A DNA stretch of 64,000 bases from Cymbomonas tetramitiformis (taxonomy: Eukaryota > Chlorophyta > Pyramimonadophyceae > Pyramimonadales > Pyramimonadaceae): NCBI GenBank assembly GCA_001247695.2, contig LGRX02024720.1, positions 1 to 64,000 on the forward strand, given 5' to 3'. Positions 35,625 to 46,302 of the stretch are shown piece after piece. How positions within the stretch are numbered: the first letter of the stretch is position 1; the number at the start of each line of letters is the position of its first letter. The position numbers and the translations under genes are program-made. The notes below the pieces were generated by a model. The model saw only the letters and a list, made by a program, of their open reading frames with translations. It was not told where the DNA came from and did not search any database.

Positions 35625-35938
35625 GGAAACAGAAACTGTACCGCTAGACCAGAAGCCCGAAAAAGGTGAGCCAGGCCGGGATCGAGCCCGTGACCTCTCG
35701 CATACCGGACGAGCGCTCTGCCGTTGAGCTACTCTGGCTTTTGATGGCGATCCTGGTGCGGTACAGAGTACTGAGTCCCCACGGTGCCACGTAGGCGGCG
35801 AAGAGTGAAACACGAAGGATACAACTTTTCCCCCAATCTGCCGTTGCGGTGCGCTCTCTGTCGGGGCATCGCGCGGCTATGGGCGGCGCGACTGTTGGGG
35901 GCGCGCGGCTATGGGCGGCACGATTGTATCCTTCATGA
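35625..35938 (-). repeat. tRNA-related 314-bp repeat, copy 2
   Basis: Direct duplicate of 35212-35525, with the tRNA-like core at 35668-35739; I noticed only one or two substitutions, including one in the D-arm (gttgagct for attgagct). A 99-bp spacer separates the copies. Similar AT-rich flanks (aaatttgggtgc) lie before copy 1 and after copy 2, suggesting the pair sits inside a larger duplication. Confidence 0.6.
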
Positions 35939-36233
35939 AAAATTTCAAAATTTGATCAAAATTTGGGTGCGTTCTTCAAAATAAGTCAAAATTTGATTAG
36001 AAGATGTAAAAAAATAGAATAAAAATATGGGCGGGATTGGTGAAAAATCTGGGGGGATATCGAATATGTCTCCGCGATCGCGATGGCTGCTGTCATTCCC
36101 ATACTTTACACGTCGACGTGAGACGTGACACAAACGGATACCGCATTACCGCCGCAATTCAAGCTCTGATCTCAAGTATCTTCAAGGCAGTCAAATTGTG
36201 AAAGTGAGGCCATCAGAGTTCTCAGCATTCGGA

Positions 36234-36540
36234 ATGCCTGTCCTATCCCTCGTAGCAGCTTATTCTGATTCTTCCGGAGAGGATTCCGATGGTGAAACAG
36301 GCTTGCGCCCTGTCCACCTGCATGGCGCTGACGGGGAGGGCTCCGATCGTCCGAGCGATAGCGATATCGACGACTCTCTTCGTCGCCCGAGGTCTCGGCT
36401 AGAGCTAGCTTACGCCAGGAACAAGTCGTTGCCTCTGGTTAACGCTTTCGACAGGTTCAAAAGAAAGCGTTCCGAGGACTCCACCAGTGGCCCCGCTTTG
36501 GCAGCTCATGAGAGAGAGCGTGTTATTCGAACGAAACCGC
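36234..36540 (+). pseudogene. hAT transposase, 5' part, cut by an LTR element
   Basis: The first ATG at 36234 gives MPVLSLVAAYSDSSGEDSDG, an acidic N-terminus followed by a basic stretch (FDRFKRKRSE). The frame is interrupted at 36540 by the LTR element. Bases 36536-36540 (accgc) are the left copy of its 5-bp target duplication. Base 36540 is codon position 1, and the 3' part resumes at 42474 as codon position 2, so the two parts form one frame of about 779 residues when the insert is ignored. Confidence 0.85.
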
Positions 36541-36751
36541 TGCTAGATATACAGGGCCGATATATATCTATTTGTCGTTATACCCCAATATAGGGTTTCG
36601 ATATCAGAACGGTCGGATTGATAAGATAAAAGAGATAAACATATACCTGACTTTAAGTTCAGGGATTAGGTTTCGGCCTACGAGTGACGGTCACCCAGAC
36701 TACTCTAGGATGAGGCAGGTGACATATTTTGTCACTGTGCCAAATCCAGCA
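36541..36751 (-). repeat. Long terminal repeat (3' LTR for - strand coding)
   Basis: A 211-bp copy with TG..CA ends. Compared with 42254-42468 it has aaaagagata instead of aaaagggata and lacks the cgggt insertion near its end. Confidence 0.9.
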
Positions 36752-39722
36752 CACCACCTAGTGTGGGGACCAAACTAGGTAGCCGAAACAGGAAACAAAT
36801 GCCTACCGAGAGGCAGAAAAGTCAGTGCTAGTGGGTCAGGAGGCACTGTGCTCATACTGGCCAGGCCCCCTCCCCCGAACAGGCAGTGCAGCAGCCGTGC
36901 CACTACTTTCTACTGCCGAATTCTGATACACTGAAAACCCGAAACAGAGCCCATCTTGGGGCAACCTGCACCTAGAGCATCTCAAACTGAAGGCAGGTTA
37001 ATCTCAATCACGTTAGCACTAGCCACTTCCACAGCGCCCGGGAGGGCCGGTACCACTGTCACAGCGCCCAGGAGAGCTGGTACCACTGTCCGTCGAATCA
37101 TTCGTAGAGCAAATTGAGATAATCGAAGGAGCGCCGATGTCGCCGCAGGCAGTTACACCGGGTGCAATCGGCTCGGTCCTGTGCCGAATTGAGGAAGAAA
37201 GTTCATCCCCGTCCCCACCGTCCCAGGTGGGTGGCTCGTAGTTTGGCGATGGCGGAGCACCACCCGGCGAGGGCGGCGCAGTAATAATCGGAGCTGCCTC
37301 AGGCGGTTGCGGGGGGCCTGGGAGCCACGTCCACCCGTACCCGTACGTAGTACGGTACCAGCCGTGGTACCAGCCCTCCGGCTGCCAGTAGAGACCCGGC
37401 GGGATGGCCGTGGGCGTCAGCCCACCAGCACCACCGACCTCGTCGCCGATGCGCCCTGTCGCCGAAGATGTTGGCGCGGGGCAATCATTTGAAGGCGCGG
37501 CAGTTGCACAAATAACAAGCATTAGGCAGACTGCGAGAGACATGAGGGCAGAGTACCCAAAGCCCAACGGCGGTCTGCCGCAGCCAAGAGCCCGCCGCGG
37601 CGGCGGATCACCCTCGTCGTCATCCTCGGACTCTCCCTCAGTCACCGAAACTGAATCAACGGGTGCCACGGGCCCCATGCAATGCATCGCGAGAGGCGGG
37701 TTAGGGTCAGTGAGTTTAAGCCGCACCGCAAACTTGTCCATGAAGGACGTGTCTGGCTCGTGGGCGTGCAGCGCGCTGACGGGGTACATGCCCTCGTCGG
37801 ACACCACCGATTGCGGAGCGGCAGGCGGTGCCGGCGGTGGCGGCATGTCCAGAGCGTCGCCCGGGATCTTGTCGTGGACTTGGAAGGTGTTGACGTGCAT
37901 GGCACCACCAACCGCGCAGACCCCGAGGCGGGTGTCAGCGGGTTGGCAGCACTCCAGATACTCGTCGATGGCGTGAGTCTCAACGGTGTCGTCCACACAG
38001 AAGGAGGCGGCAGAGAGATCCTCGAGCATCACGGGCTTGCCGCCCGCCAAGAAGCATAGTGCGTCGAAACGGTCGGCGTCGTTGTTGTCGATGGCGTGCT
38101 GGAAGGCAGCGGCGTAGAAGTCGCCCTCCACGTCCTGAACCGCGAAAGAATGCGCCCCAGCAGCTGTCTTCTCCGCACGCGGACCGCCGTGCGGGCAGTC
38201 GCGGTGCCAATGCCTAGCTTGTGCCGACGTACACGTCGAGTGCTGGCAAAGCGGGATCGCCTGTCCAGTCCCACGATGAAACGCGACAAGCTTCGAATTC
38301 CCCTGCGAATAATTCCCCTCCGGGAGCGGAGAGGCTGCGAAGCGGTACTTCAACCCTGTGCGTGGGTTGTGAGGCTTCTCCGCGCGGGGAGTGAAGCCTT
38401 TCCCGTTGACCTTGTCGGAGAGAACGCGCACCTCCTTGCGTAACGCGAGGAGGATCTCCATCACGTCGGCGTCCGCGGAAGTGTGTCCGCTCGGCGGGTC
38501 GCCAAACCTCGCAGGCAACATGTGGCCGCCAACCGCAGCCGACTTCGGCGAAGCCGTGCCAGCCCGCACGTGAGCCGCATGACACTCGCGTGCCCACTGC
38601 TGAATAGTCAACAGGGACACCGCCGCCCGCTGGTCGTGCAGCAGGAGCCGCGACACCACAGGCCTGTAGTAGTCGGCGTCCATGGCCTGGATGAACTGTC
38701 CCTTGACGGGAAGCGCCTTTTTTGTGTCGCGAGGTGTATTTTTTTTGTCGTGTCGCAAACAGATCCGATTATACTCAACATTATACACCGACGGTTCGCA
38801 GCTTTTTCAAAAAAAAGCTGCAAGGTCCTGCGTTTCCCTTATAGGAGCGAAACAGGTTTTCCTGGAAAAAGTGACATCGACGCACACGATACTACCAGAA
38901 CTGTCCACCTTTGGGGCCCTTTTTTACGGAAACAGTGTGATTTCCCTGTCAGATCGGGAGTAACCGCCCATATATAATTATATTGCAGTCCACACCGGTC
39001 ACCTTAAGATGGCAAGCAGGAGAGTTATACAAATCGGTGGAGCATTGCCGCCAATCAGAGACGCATAGAATATTCCTCGGCGTAGTATCGAATTATGGAT
39101 ATTCATGCAGAAGTTATCAGCAAGACAGATTTCAGATGGCGTATAAAAGATATTTCCGACCGATCGCCAATCAGAGGAGCCATGAGATTAGATAAACTCC
39201 ATGAATATGGGTCACACGCGAAATACCATAAGCTGACTGTGCACGTACAAGGAGCACGTTTTTTTTGTATAATTATAGAAGGCGCACGTGCTACAGATTT
39301 CAGGGTGGCTTACATGAGATGTTTTGGACTGATCGCCCATAACCGCCAATAAGAAGTGCGAGCGCCTGAGATAGGCACCATGAATATGGGACGACAAGGG
39401 AAAGGGATCACACGACAAAAACGAGATGGTTTTGCAGACGATGGATAAGCCAATCAGCGACGCGATCAGTTTCGATTTATATATTGGTAAATTAAAAAAC
39501 TGCACCACAAAAAGCCCTTAAGTGTGGCTCCCTCGCGACAAATGCGATGCGACTGGTTCCAGACTTTCGCAACATGCTGACATGGCATGGGTTTGCGACA
39601 CGACAAAAAAAATTCACCTGGCAGACATGCTGACATGGCATGGCTTTGCGACGAAGATTACAGTGTCACAGTTGAATGCCATACAGTACCCGAAACCATA
39701 CTGTACCGTCCCCTACTGCTAC

Positions 39723-39765
39723 TGTCCCATTTTACACCTGTCGAGAACAGGTGTAAAATGGGACA
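39723..39765. repeat. Perfect 19-bp stem-loop
   Basis: tgtcccattttacacctgt, loop cgaga, then acaggtgtaaaatgggaca: a perfect 19-bp hairpin inside the Mutator-like element. Short direct repeats of acatgctgacatggcatgg (about 39571 and 39627) precede it. Confidence 0.9.
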
Positions 39766-40281
39766 GAAGGGGAACAATGGAATCCCACTCGACTGTGTGA
39801 CTACATGACATGGCAACGCATGTCATGTCATGGCGAAATCGGTTCACCGGTGAGACCCACGCGGGCCGCGGCTGGCTGATTTCACATATGAGATATCTCG
39901 ATGTTGACTCTCACATTCATTCTTGACCCTTTCGTTTAGCGGCGCACCTCACAATGTTTTTTGCTGTGCCCTGCTTTGTACTGCTGCATGTATTTTTTCC
40001 CTTCATACTAACTAATTTCCGGTATATCCTAACATCCTTGCAGAGTTGTGTTTCATTGTTCTACAGGTCGCGTTCGTTTTTGCTATATGTGTGACGCCCC
40101 CAGCAACATTCGGGTATTGCTGGCGGCATTCTTGTAGGCCGGCTGACGGGCTGTGCCGCTGCCCGTCGTTTTGATGTTGTCGCAAGCATTCACTGACTGA
40201 TATTTTGCAGGAATTTACTTTTGGTTTTCGAGCTTCTGTTTTGTATTCGTTCTGTTTCTCCTGTGGTGAGTCTATTTTTCG

Positions 40282-40355
40282 AGGGCGATGTCTGCACAGT
40301 TTGTGCAGCGTGGGTTCGAGCCCCACCTCTCTCACTGACTTTTCCCTCCGTAATT
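40282..40355 (+). other. tRNA-like 3' half (T-arm), probable pseudo-tRNA
   Basis: gtgggttcgagccccac is a perfect T-arm, preceded by a ctgca/tgcag stem with a 7-base loop. Loop position 33 is A and no matching 5' acceptor strand is found. On the - strand it translates as VGLEPT, the classic tRNA-shadow peptide. It is likely a tRNA-derived relic within the element. Confidence 0.4.
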
Positions 40356-42253
40356 TTGCAGGATACTTTTCACGTTTTCCTGTTTCGCCGCACTCCTGCA
40401 CGTTTGTTTCGCATTCCTGAACGCCTGTTTCGCATGTGTGCTGTTGGTCGTTGCGTGTACGTTTGGTTTTGTTATTCATTTTATTTCTGACCTGTTTGCG
40501 ATTACCGTGTGCAGGTATTTCAAATATCTCATGCTCGTTGGCGAGACGCATGTTACGGTGTGGAAATTGTGAAGAGTGTTGAATTATTTTGCTTATTGGC
40601 TTCCGATGCGTATTTGCCTGCGTGTTTTTGTGATGATTGCAATATTTTTTCACTTCGTTCTGACGTTTTCGCATTCGCTGTGTGCAGGTAATTCAGGTTC
40701 ACCTTTATCGCTGGCGAATTGCATGTTGCTGTATCCAGCAACCTGCTTAGCCTTTAGATTTTAGAACTTAGAAGTCAATCTTTTATAGGATTTGTTTTGT
40801 TTGTACCTGACTTAATAACAGTATGCACTGCACATTTATTGTTAAGATGTATAAGCATAGTTATGTAATTAAAGTAGAGTAGAAAATAGTGCATGCTGTG
40901 CTAACGTGAGCACATTTCCCTGCCAATTGTTAGTTAATTTGCATATGCTAGCTTGTCAAATTGTTTCTTTTCTTCCGTAAACTGTGATATGGTATACTCC
41001 ATAATCTTTTGTATAAGTTTTGTAGATTCGGTTCAAAAATATAGTCTTCTTTGTGTCGCTGCGACAATAATCAGCCCCGGACTCACTGTTTGTCGCACTG
41101 CGACAATAATGAGTCCCGTACTCACTTTTGTCGTCCCAGAATATAATTGACATGTCGCATGGTGCGACAAAAATAAAAGATCATGCGACACAAGTGAAGT
41201 GCTACCCCCTTGACGTCGTCCTCGTCCAGGGTGTTCTTGCGCTTCGCGGCGGCGAGCGCGGCGTTGAAGTCCATGATCGAGTCGTTGGGGTCCATGCCGT
41301 AGCCCAGTGCAACTGCCAGCAAGTCCGACGTCCCCTGAAAGGGTGCGTCGGCATGAAGCAGTTTACGTGCAAACTCGAGCAGAACACGTTTCCCATCCGC
41401 GGGAAACGTCTGAGCAGAGCTCTCCAACCAGTCCGAAGCCGGACTGGAAGGATGCACGAGGAGCTCAAGGGTGGAGAAGAGGAGCTGATTGCTCTCCTCT
41501 CGCACCGTGATGCCGGCGTCGTCGAGTATAAAGAGGTCGCCCAGCTGCTCGTCCTCGGCCACGAAAGCCTCGCGAAGAGCAGCCACCATGCGGGTAAAGA
41601 TGACGTGCACGTTCTTCTCGTTGCCATGGAAGCGCTCGTCCTTCATACCGAAGCACTTCTTGGCGACAAATTTGGCGGCCTTCTCGTCGTGCCTGGTGCG
41701 GATCAGAGTACGGACAGCTGCCACGAATGCCGCAGGTGGTCCAGACGCTGGAGGGACGGTCGCCGTCGGAGTCCCTGGAGTGGCCGCATGTCGGGCAGCA
41801 GCTTGGTCGAAAATAGTCGCTAGGTTCCTCCTCCGCAGAGGAGCGCTCGAAGTAGATCTGGTGGCAACCATGATGAAATGACAGTAGGGGTGGAGCAAGC
41901 GGGTGTGATCGGGAAGCGGTCGCGGTGGTGGCGGCCAAGGGGCGGTGGTCGTCGAGAGCGTAAACTTGCGGATAAGGACGAAGAACTCGATGAAGTCGTG
42001 TGGACTTAAAGGATTCCCGGGTACCGCAAACGGTGTGATATCGACCAGAAGTACGGCAAAATCCAGCCAACGTAAAATCAACTCGGAAAACGCCCAAGTG
42101 CACCGTCCGCGAAGCCGCTCAATCAACCAAGCTGCCTAGGCCATACCACTGAACCGCGTGTGCCTCCCTAGCGACCGCTCACTCCATCCCAAGCGTCGGC
42201 GTTTAGCCACTCATAGTAGAAGCAGTGTAAAAGCGATGGTGCGAACCAAAACC

Positions 42254-42468
42254 TGCTAGATATACAGGGCCGATATATATCTATTTGTCGTTATACCCCA
42301 ATATAGGGTTTCGATATCAGAACGGTCGGATTGATAAGATAAAAGGGATAAACATATACCTGACTTTAAGTTCAGGGATTAGGTTTCGGCCTACGAGTGA
42401 CGGTCACCCAGACTACTCTAGGATGAGGCAGGTGACATATTTCGGGTGTCACTGTGCCAAATCCAGCA
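42254..42468 (-). repeat. Long terminal repeat (5' LTR for - strand coding)
   Basis: A 215-bp copy with TG..CA ends, followed on the right by the target duplication accgc (42469-42473). Confidence 0.9.
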
Positions 42469-42473
42469 ACCGC

Positions 42474-44506
42474 CTAGTGGACAGCGTCGTGTAGTTAGCG
42501 GTATCCGCATCACCAAGGAGCCCAAGATCAAGCCAACTCAACGCGTCAAAGAATTCCCGAATCAGTATTTGCGTGTCTCCGCCGGACATCTTTTTTGTGG
42601 GGCTTGTAAGGAAACTTTGTCGATACTGAAACAATCTTTCAAAACTCATGTCAGCAGCAATAAACATATTTCAGCGTGTAAACAGCATGCCACGCAGCGC
42701 CAAAACGATGACGAAGTTCGCGAGCTTCTCACACAGTATTTTCAAGAACATGCGGATGAGGCGTCAGCGAGCTTGGACCCAGAAGTACATTTGTACCGAT
42801 ACAGGGTCACAGAGAGCCTCTTGTTCGCTGGAGTTCCTCTCAGCAAAGGCGACTATTTGCGTCCTCTTCTTGAGCGCGCTGATGTGAAGCTCACAGGGTC
42901 AGAGCATCTATCTCAGTATGTCACGAAGATAGAATCTCTCGAGTATGCCACCCTTTGCCATGAGCTATGTGGAGAAAGTGTATTTCTAATGTTCGATGGA
43001 ACTCGCCGCCTTGGCGAGGCCTTAAATACAGTGGGTAGATTTTGCTCGGAGGATTTCGCTATCATCCAACGCCTGGTTAATTTCGTAACCCTGAACGCAA
43101 GCCCTGACAACACAGCGTTGAGTACTGTGTTGTCTAACGTTGCCACACGCGAGTTAGGCTTAGACTTTGACGCTATCACTGGTTGGGGTCGAGATTCAGT
43201 GAAGGTGAATGGGACTGCAACGAACCGCCTCCTCGTGATATTTCCCAGCTCCGTGGATCTGTTGTGCATTTGCCATACCCTGAATAACACTGGCGATAGA
43301 GTAGGCTTTCCGGAGAAACGTGAGTTTATGACTTCGTGGCTCACTTTGGTACAGAACAACAACGCTGCGAAGCAACTTTGGAAGTCCCTCGCCTCCCAAG
43401 CAATTGTTGGGTTTTCTAACATCAGATGGTGGAGCCGCCAAGAGGTTGAAAACGAGATATGTTTGAACTTCGGTTTGTTGCCCTCTTTCCTTGCACAGTT
43501 GGAAAGTGATGGTGTGGGGGATGCCACGACAAAGAAGATGGCGAGCGTGTACGCTAAGGATCCCTTGCGGTTGGAGGTCTCATTTGCGGCGGGGTATGAT
43601 GGCACGCTGCAGCTTTTGAGAACAACGTATGAGCTGGAGGGGGATCGGTTGGAGATCCTGCTTGTGTATCGTCGTGTGGAGGCGTTGCGTGCGTTTGGCC
43701 GCAGCTTGCAGGAGGATGAGGGCAACCGCGGTTTGCTCCCCAATGTGGACGCGGTTATTCGTAGAGCATCGCAGCCGGCTCTGGGTCTGAAGGTCCGCAA
43801 AGAGTTCGCTGGGCACGGAACTTTTACAAGAACTATCAGTAAGATAGATGTGGAGGACCCTGACGAGCCAGTTTACCACATTGTGTATGAGGATGGTGAC
43901 AGGGAGACGATGGTGGATGCTGAGTTGTGCCCTTTGCTGGAGGTTTATGGGGGAGAGATGCGCAAATATGCCGTTCAGGAATTGGTAGGAGCATTCATAT
44001 ATTTGGAGAATCGTCTAACTGGCAACTGTGACCGTTCCTATGACTGCAGTCAAGGATATGAACTTTGCAGGGTGATTCAACTGTTTGACCCCTCGTATGT
44101 GGCAAGTCACCCAAGCATCGACAGTAGCTCGGTTCAGCAGTTGTCCGTGATCACGCCCCTGGCCAGAGGCAACTACGGGAAGCTCCTTCGTGAGCTTGAG
44201 GGCGAGCTGCCAACATACAAGGTTGCAGTTATCGGCTTTCAGTGTGACCACTCCGATGTCTCTGCTTTTACTTCAGCGGTCTTGGCTTGGTGGGCACAGA
44301 ATGCAAAGGAGCTTCCTAAATGGAGCAGTGCAGCTAGGATTTGCTTTTCTTTCTCACCGAACTCCTGTGCGTGTGAGCGTGTATTTTCTTTGCTGAAGGA
44401 GATGTTTGGTGAAGATCAGGACAATTGCCTTGCTGACTATCTGCAGGCAGCTTTGATGCTTAGGTACAACAAGCGGTTGCAAACTTGTAATATGTTTATT
44501 CAGTGA
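42474..44506 (+). pseudogene. hAT transposase, 3' part (catalytic core and dimerisation region)
   Basis: Continues the frame begun at 36234. It shows a BED-like finger (LFCGACKETL, then H-x5-H in THVSSNKH), RNase-H-like core landmarks (VFLMFDGTRR; LLCICHTLNN matching the conserved CxxH; IRWWSRQE) and the C-terminal hAT dimerisation signature (FSFSPNSCACERVFSLL). A Tudor-like insert (FTRTI... VYHIVYEDGDRE) precedes the dimerisation region. An apparent start upstream at 42446 uses LTR sequence and is artificial. Apart from the LTR insertion the frame looks intact. Its terminal inverted repeats were not found. Confidence 0.88.
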
Positions 44507-44614
44507 TTACTTCACTCGTAATAATGATAATCCATCTACTTCGACTGAATATCTTGTTTACTCGTTCTTGATAATAGGATTTGTGATAGGCATCAGCGGA
44601 TCACATATTCACAT

Positions 44615-45100
44615 CAAGGCATGGTATCAGTTGGTACTGATATTCTGATATTCTGATATATTGATAGTATCAGAATATTAGAATCAATTGATACTGAATT
44701 TTGCACTATCAGAATATTGGAATCGATTGATACCTTTGGAGGGTAATCAGAATCAATTGATATGATTGCCCGAAATCTCCCCGGGCATGACTCGGAATTC
44801 CGGTCCATATTTGGCCGTGTTTGAGGTGTCAAATGTGTTCAAGAAGCTAAGAGGCATGACCACGCACTTCAACCACTCCGTCATTGGTGGCAAGTTGTTG
44901 AATAACTGCAAAAAACGCCGATCCGCTTTCCGAGTCCGAATTGATTTATATTGGCAAGGCATCATCAGAATTGATTGATATTGGTGGGACATTATCACAA
45001 TTGATTGATGCAATTTACGTGATATCACAATCATTTGATACCAAAAACAAAATAATCAGAAAGTATCGATACCCCCTGTACCAACTAATACCATGCCTTG
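44615..45100. mobile_element. hAT-type MITE, family A copy 1
   Basis: The 8-bp duplication attcacat (44607-44614, 45101-45108) flanks inverted ends CAAGGCATGGTATCAGTTGG and CCAACTAATACCATGCCTTG. The interior is rich in gaatcaattgatac repeats. No coding capacity. Same family as 47906-48840 and 49880-52102. Confidence 0.9.
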
Positions 45101-45108
45101 ATTCACAT

Positions 45109-46302
45109 TCCAAGGTTGCCTTGTTTCCCGTTGCCCTTGTTGGCAACGACAAGCAAGGTAGCCCCTCCAAACCTCAATTGTGATGCCGCTAAGCAAAACC
45201 TATTGCGTGTCGTAGTCTCATAACCGGTTTAATTAGTCTTGAAACCTGTTATCGATCATATTTCATATAGGTTTTACACGTGTGAAGGTTGCCAAGCTGA
45301 ACAAATTAGTATGAAATAGGTTCTTAGGCCAATTTGGGTGATTGTAAAAGAAATAGGGGCCTAGGGCAAGCGTCTCCGCGTCTCAGCGAACCGGTTTGGG
45401 CGTGTATGGGGCCCGCGAGATCGGCTAATTATTGAAGAAAAAAAATAGGAAAATTTTAGGGGCCTTTTCAAAAAGGGAGGAAAAATTTAGGTGACTTTAG
45501 GAAAAATTTCAAAAAAAAAATTGGGTCAATTTAAAAAAAAAATGTGGGCCAGAGCCAAACTGTAAGCCTCCTTCCCTACCGAAAATGCAGCGTTCGAATT
45601 TCGTCGGTTTGTCCTCGTTATCCGGACCGAATCTGAGGAGTGGAGTAAAATGCAATAACTGTGGCTACCGGTTGTATTCTGGTGGGATAAAAGCGGTTAA
45701 GCTTTCTATCCCACCCGGTCGCCGGTGACCATTGTATAGCTATAGAATAGGCCTGGCTCCGATCGCGCGATTCAACGGATAGCAATGAACGAATGAAGAG
45801 CAGGTGCCATTCGTGTTTTGGGGTGAAATTCGCTACCTTTTCCCCCAGAGCCGAAAGCATTTTCACTGTGCTGAAGCATTTTTTACGGTTGAATATCTAA
45901 CAGAGACGGTGAATAATAATAATAATAAAACATTTACGCTAGCAAAGGGGACAAAGTCCTGAGAGTGCGGTAACCCTGCAAAGCAGGCTAGTGAAAACAC
46001 CAGGGGCTACTCCCTTTGCTATAGCGCGCCCACAAAGGGGCTCACCCCACTTTTCAGCAGGGTGACATCTAGAGAAAAAAGCTAGGTGCTAAGCAAAAAA
46101 CTCTAGAGGATGGAGAAGCAGCCATGGCCGGGTGAGTGGAGGGGTGGCTGAAACTGAGCGGTGGGGAGGGAAGTCGAAGAATTAAGGGGGTATTTGGAGA
46201 CGTTGAGGAAGGGGGTCGGGGTGGGCGGGGGAGGGGGGGTGGGGGAGGGGAGGGGGGTGCTAGGGGACAGAGAAACATCTTATATTGCAAGACTTTTGAA
46301 AA
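45109..46302. other. No supported gene; A-rich low-complexity stretch
   Basis: Bases 45430-45545 are A-rich runs (ggaaaaatttcaaaaaaaaa). Frames elsewhere lack motifs. Bases 46068-46110 and 46205-46260 are G-rich. Confidence 0.45.

Larger units (their letters stand above)
38709..41206. mobile_element. 2.5-kb Mutator-like DNA element nested in the LTR element
   Basis: Flanked by the 9-bp duplication cccttgacg (38700-38708, 41207-41215). Ends ggaagcgccttttttgtgtc and the complement of the right end (ggtagcacttcacttgtgtc) form imperfect terminal inverted repeats, about 19 of 28 matching. Subterminal gtcgc/gcgac palindromes are dense, for example tgtcgcactgcgaca. The 9-bp duplication points to the Mutator superfamily. 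No transposase was recognised, so it is non-autonomous. The - strand 220-residue frame at 40012-40674 is an artefact. Confidence 0.8.
37019..41871 (-). pseudogene. gag-like frame of the LTR element, split by a DNA transposon
   Basis: The start MVATRSTSSAPLRRRN is at 41871, read down to 41207, then interrupted by the element 38709-41206, then from 38699 to the stop at 37019. Phase arithmetic across the break is exact (codon positions 2 and 3), giving about 781 residues. The first part is helical and capsid-like. The second part has a Cys/His cluster (CQHSTCTSAQARHWHRDC) resembling a zinc knuckle, then an acidic stretch, one predicted hydrophobic span (ALMSLAVCLMLVICATA) and a Pro/Gly-rich tail. 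The hydrophobic span is unusual for gag. No enzyme domain is visible. Confidence 0.65.
36541..42468 (-). mobile_element. LTR retroelement lacking pol, inserted in the hAT gene
   Basis: Direct terminal repeats of 211 bp (36541-36751) and 215 bp (42254-42468) both begin TGCTAGATATACAGG and end CCAAATCCAGCA, giving the TG..CA termini of LTRs. They differ by only about one substitution and one small indel block, so the insertion is young. The 5-bp target duplication accgc flanks it (36536-36540, 42469-42473). Its coding strand is -, with a gag-like frame only. No reverse transcriptase, integrase or protease motif was found, so it would need proteins from another element. A primer-binding-site-like tggttcgcaccatcgc lies just inside the right LTR, reading on the - strand (inference). 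Confidence 0.9.

Noticed and set aside
40012..40674. 220-residue - strand frame containing VGLEPTLHKLCRHRP
   Set aside because: VGLEPT is the standard reverse translation of a tRNA T-arm; the composition (Asn/Lys/Arg) reflects T-rich DNA in a transposon.
42446..42473. Start of the 686-residue hAT frame inside the LTR
   Set aside because: The first nine codons are LTR plus target duplication. The true upstream coding sequence is at 36234-36540.
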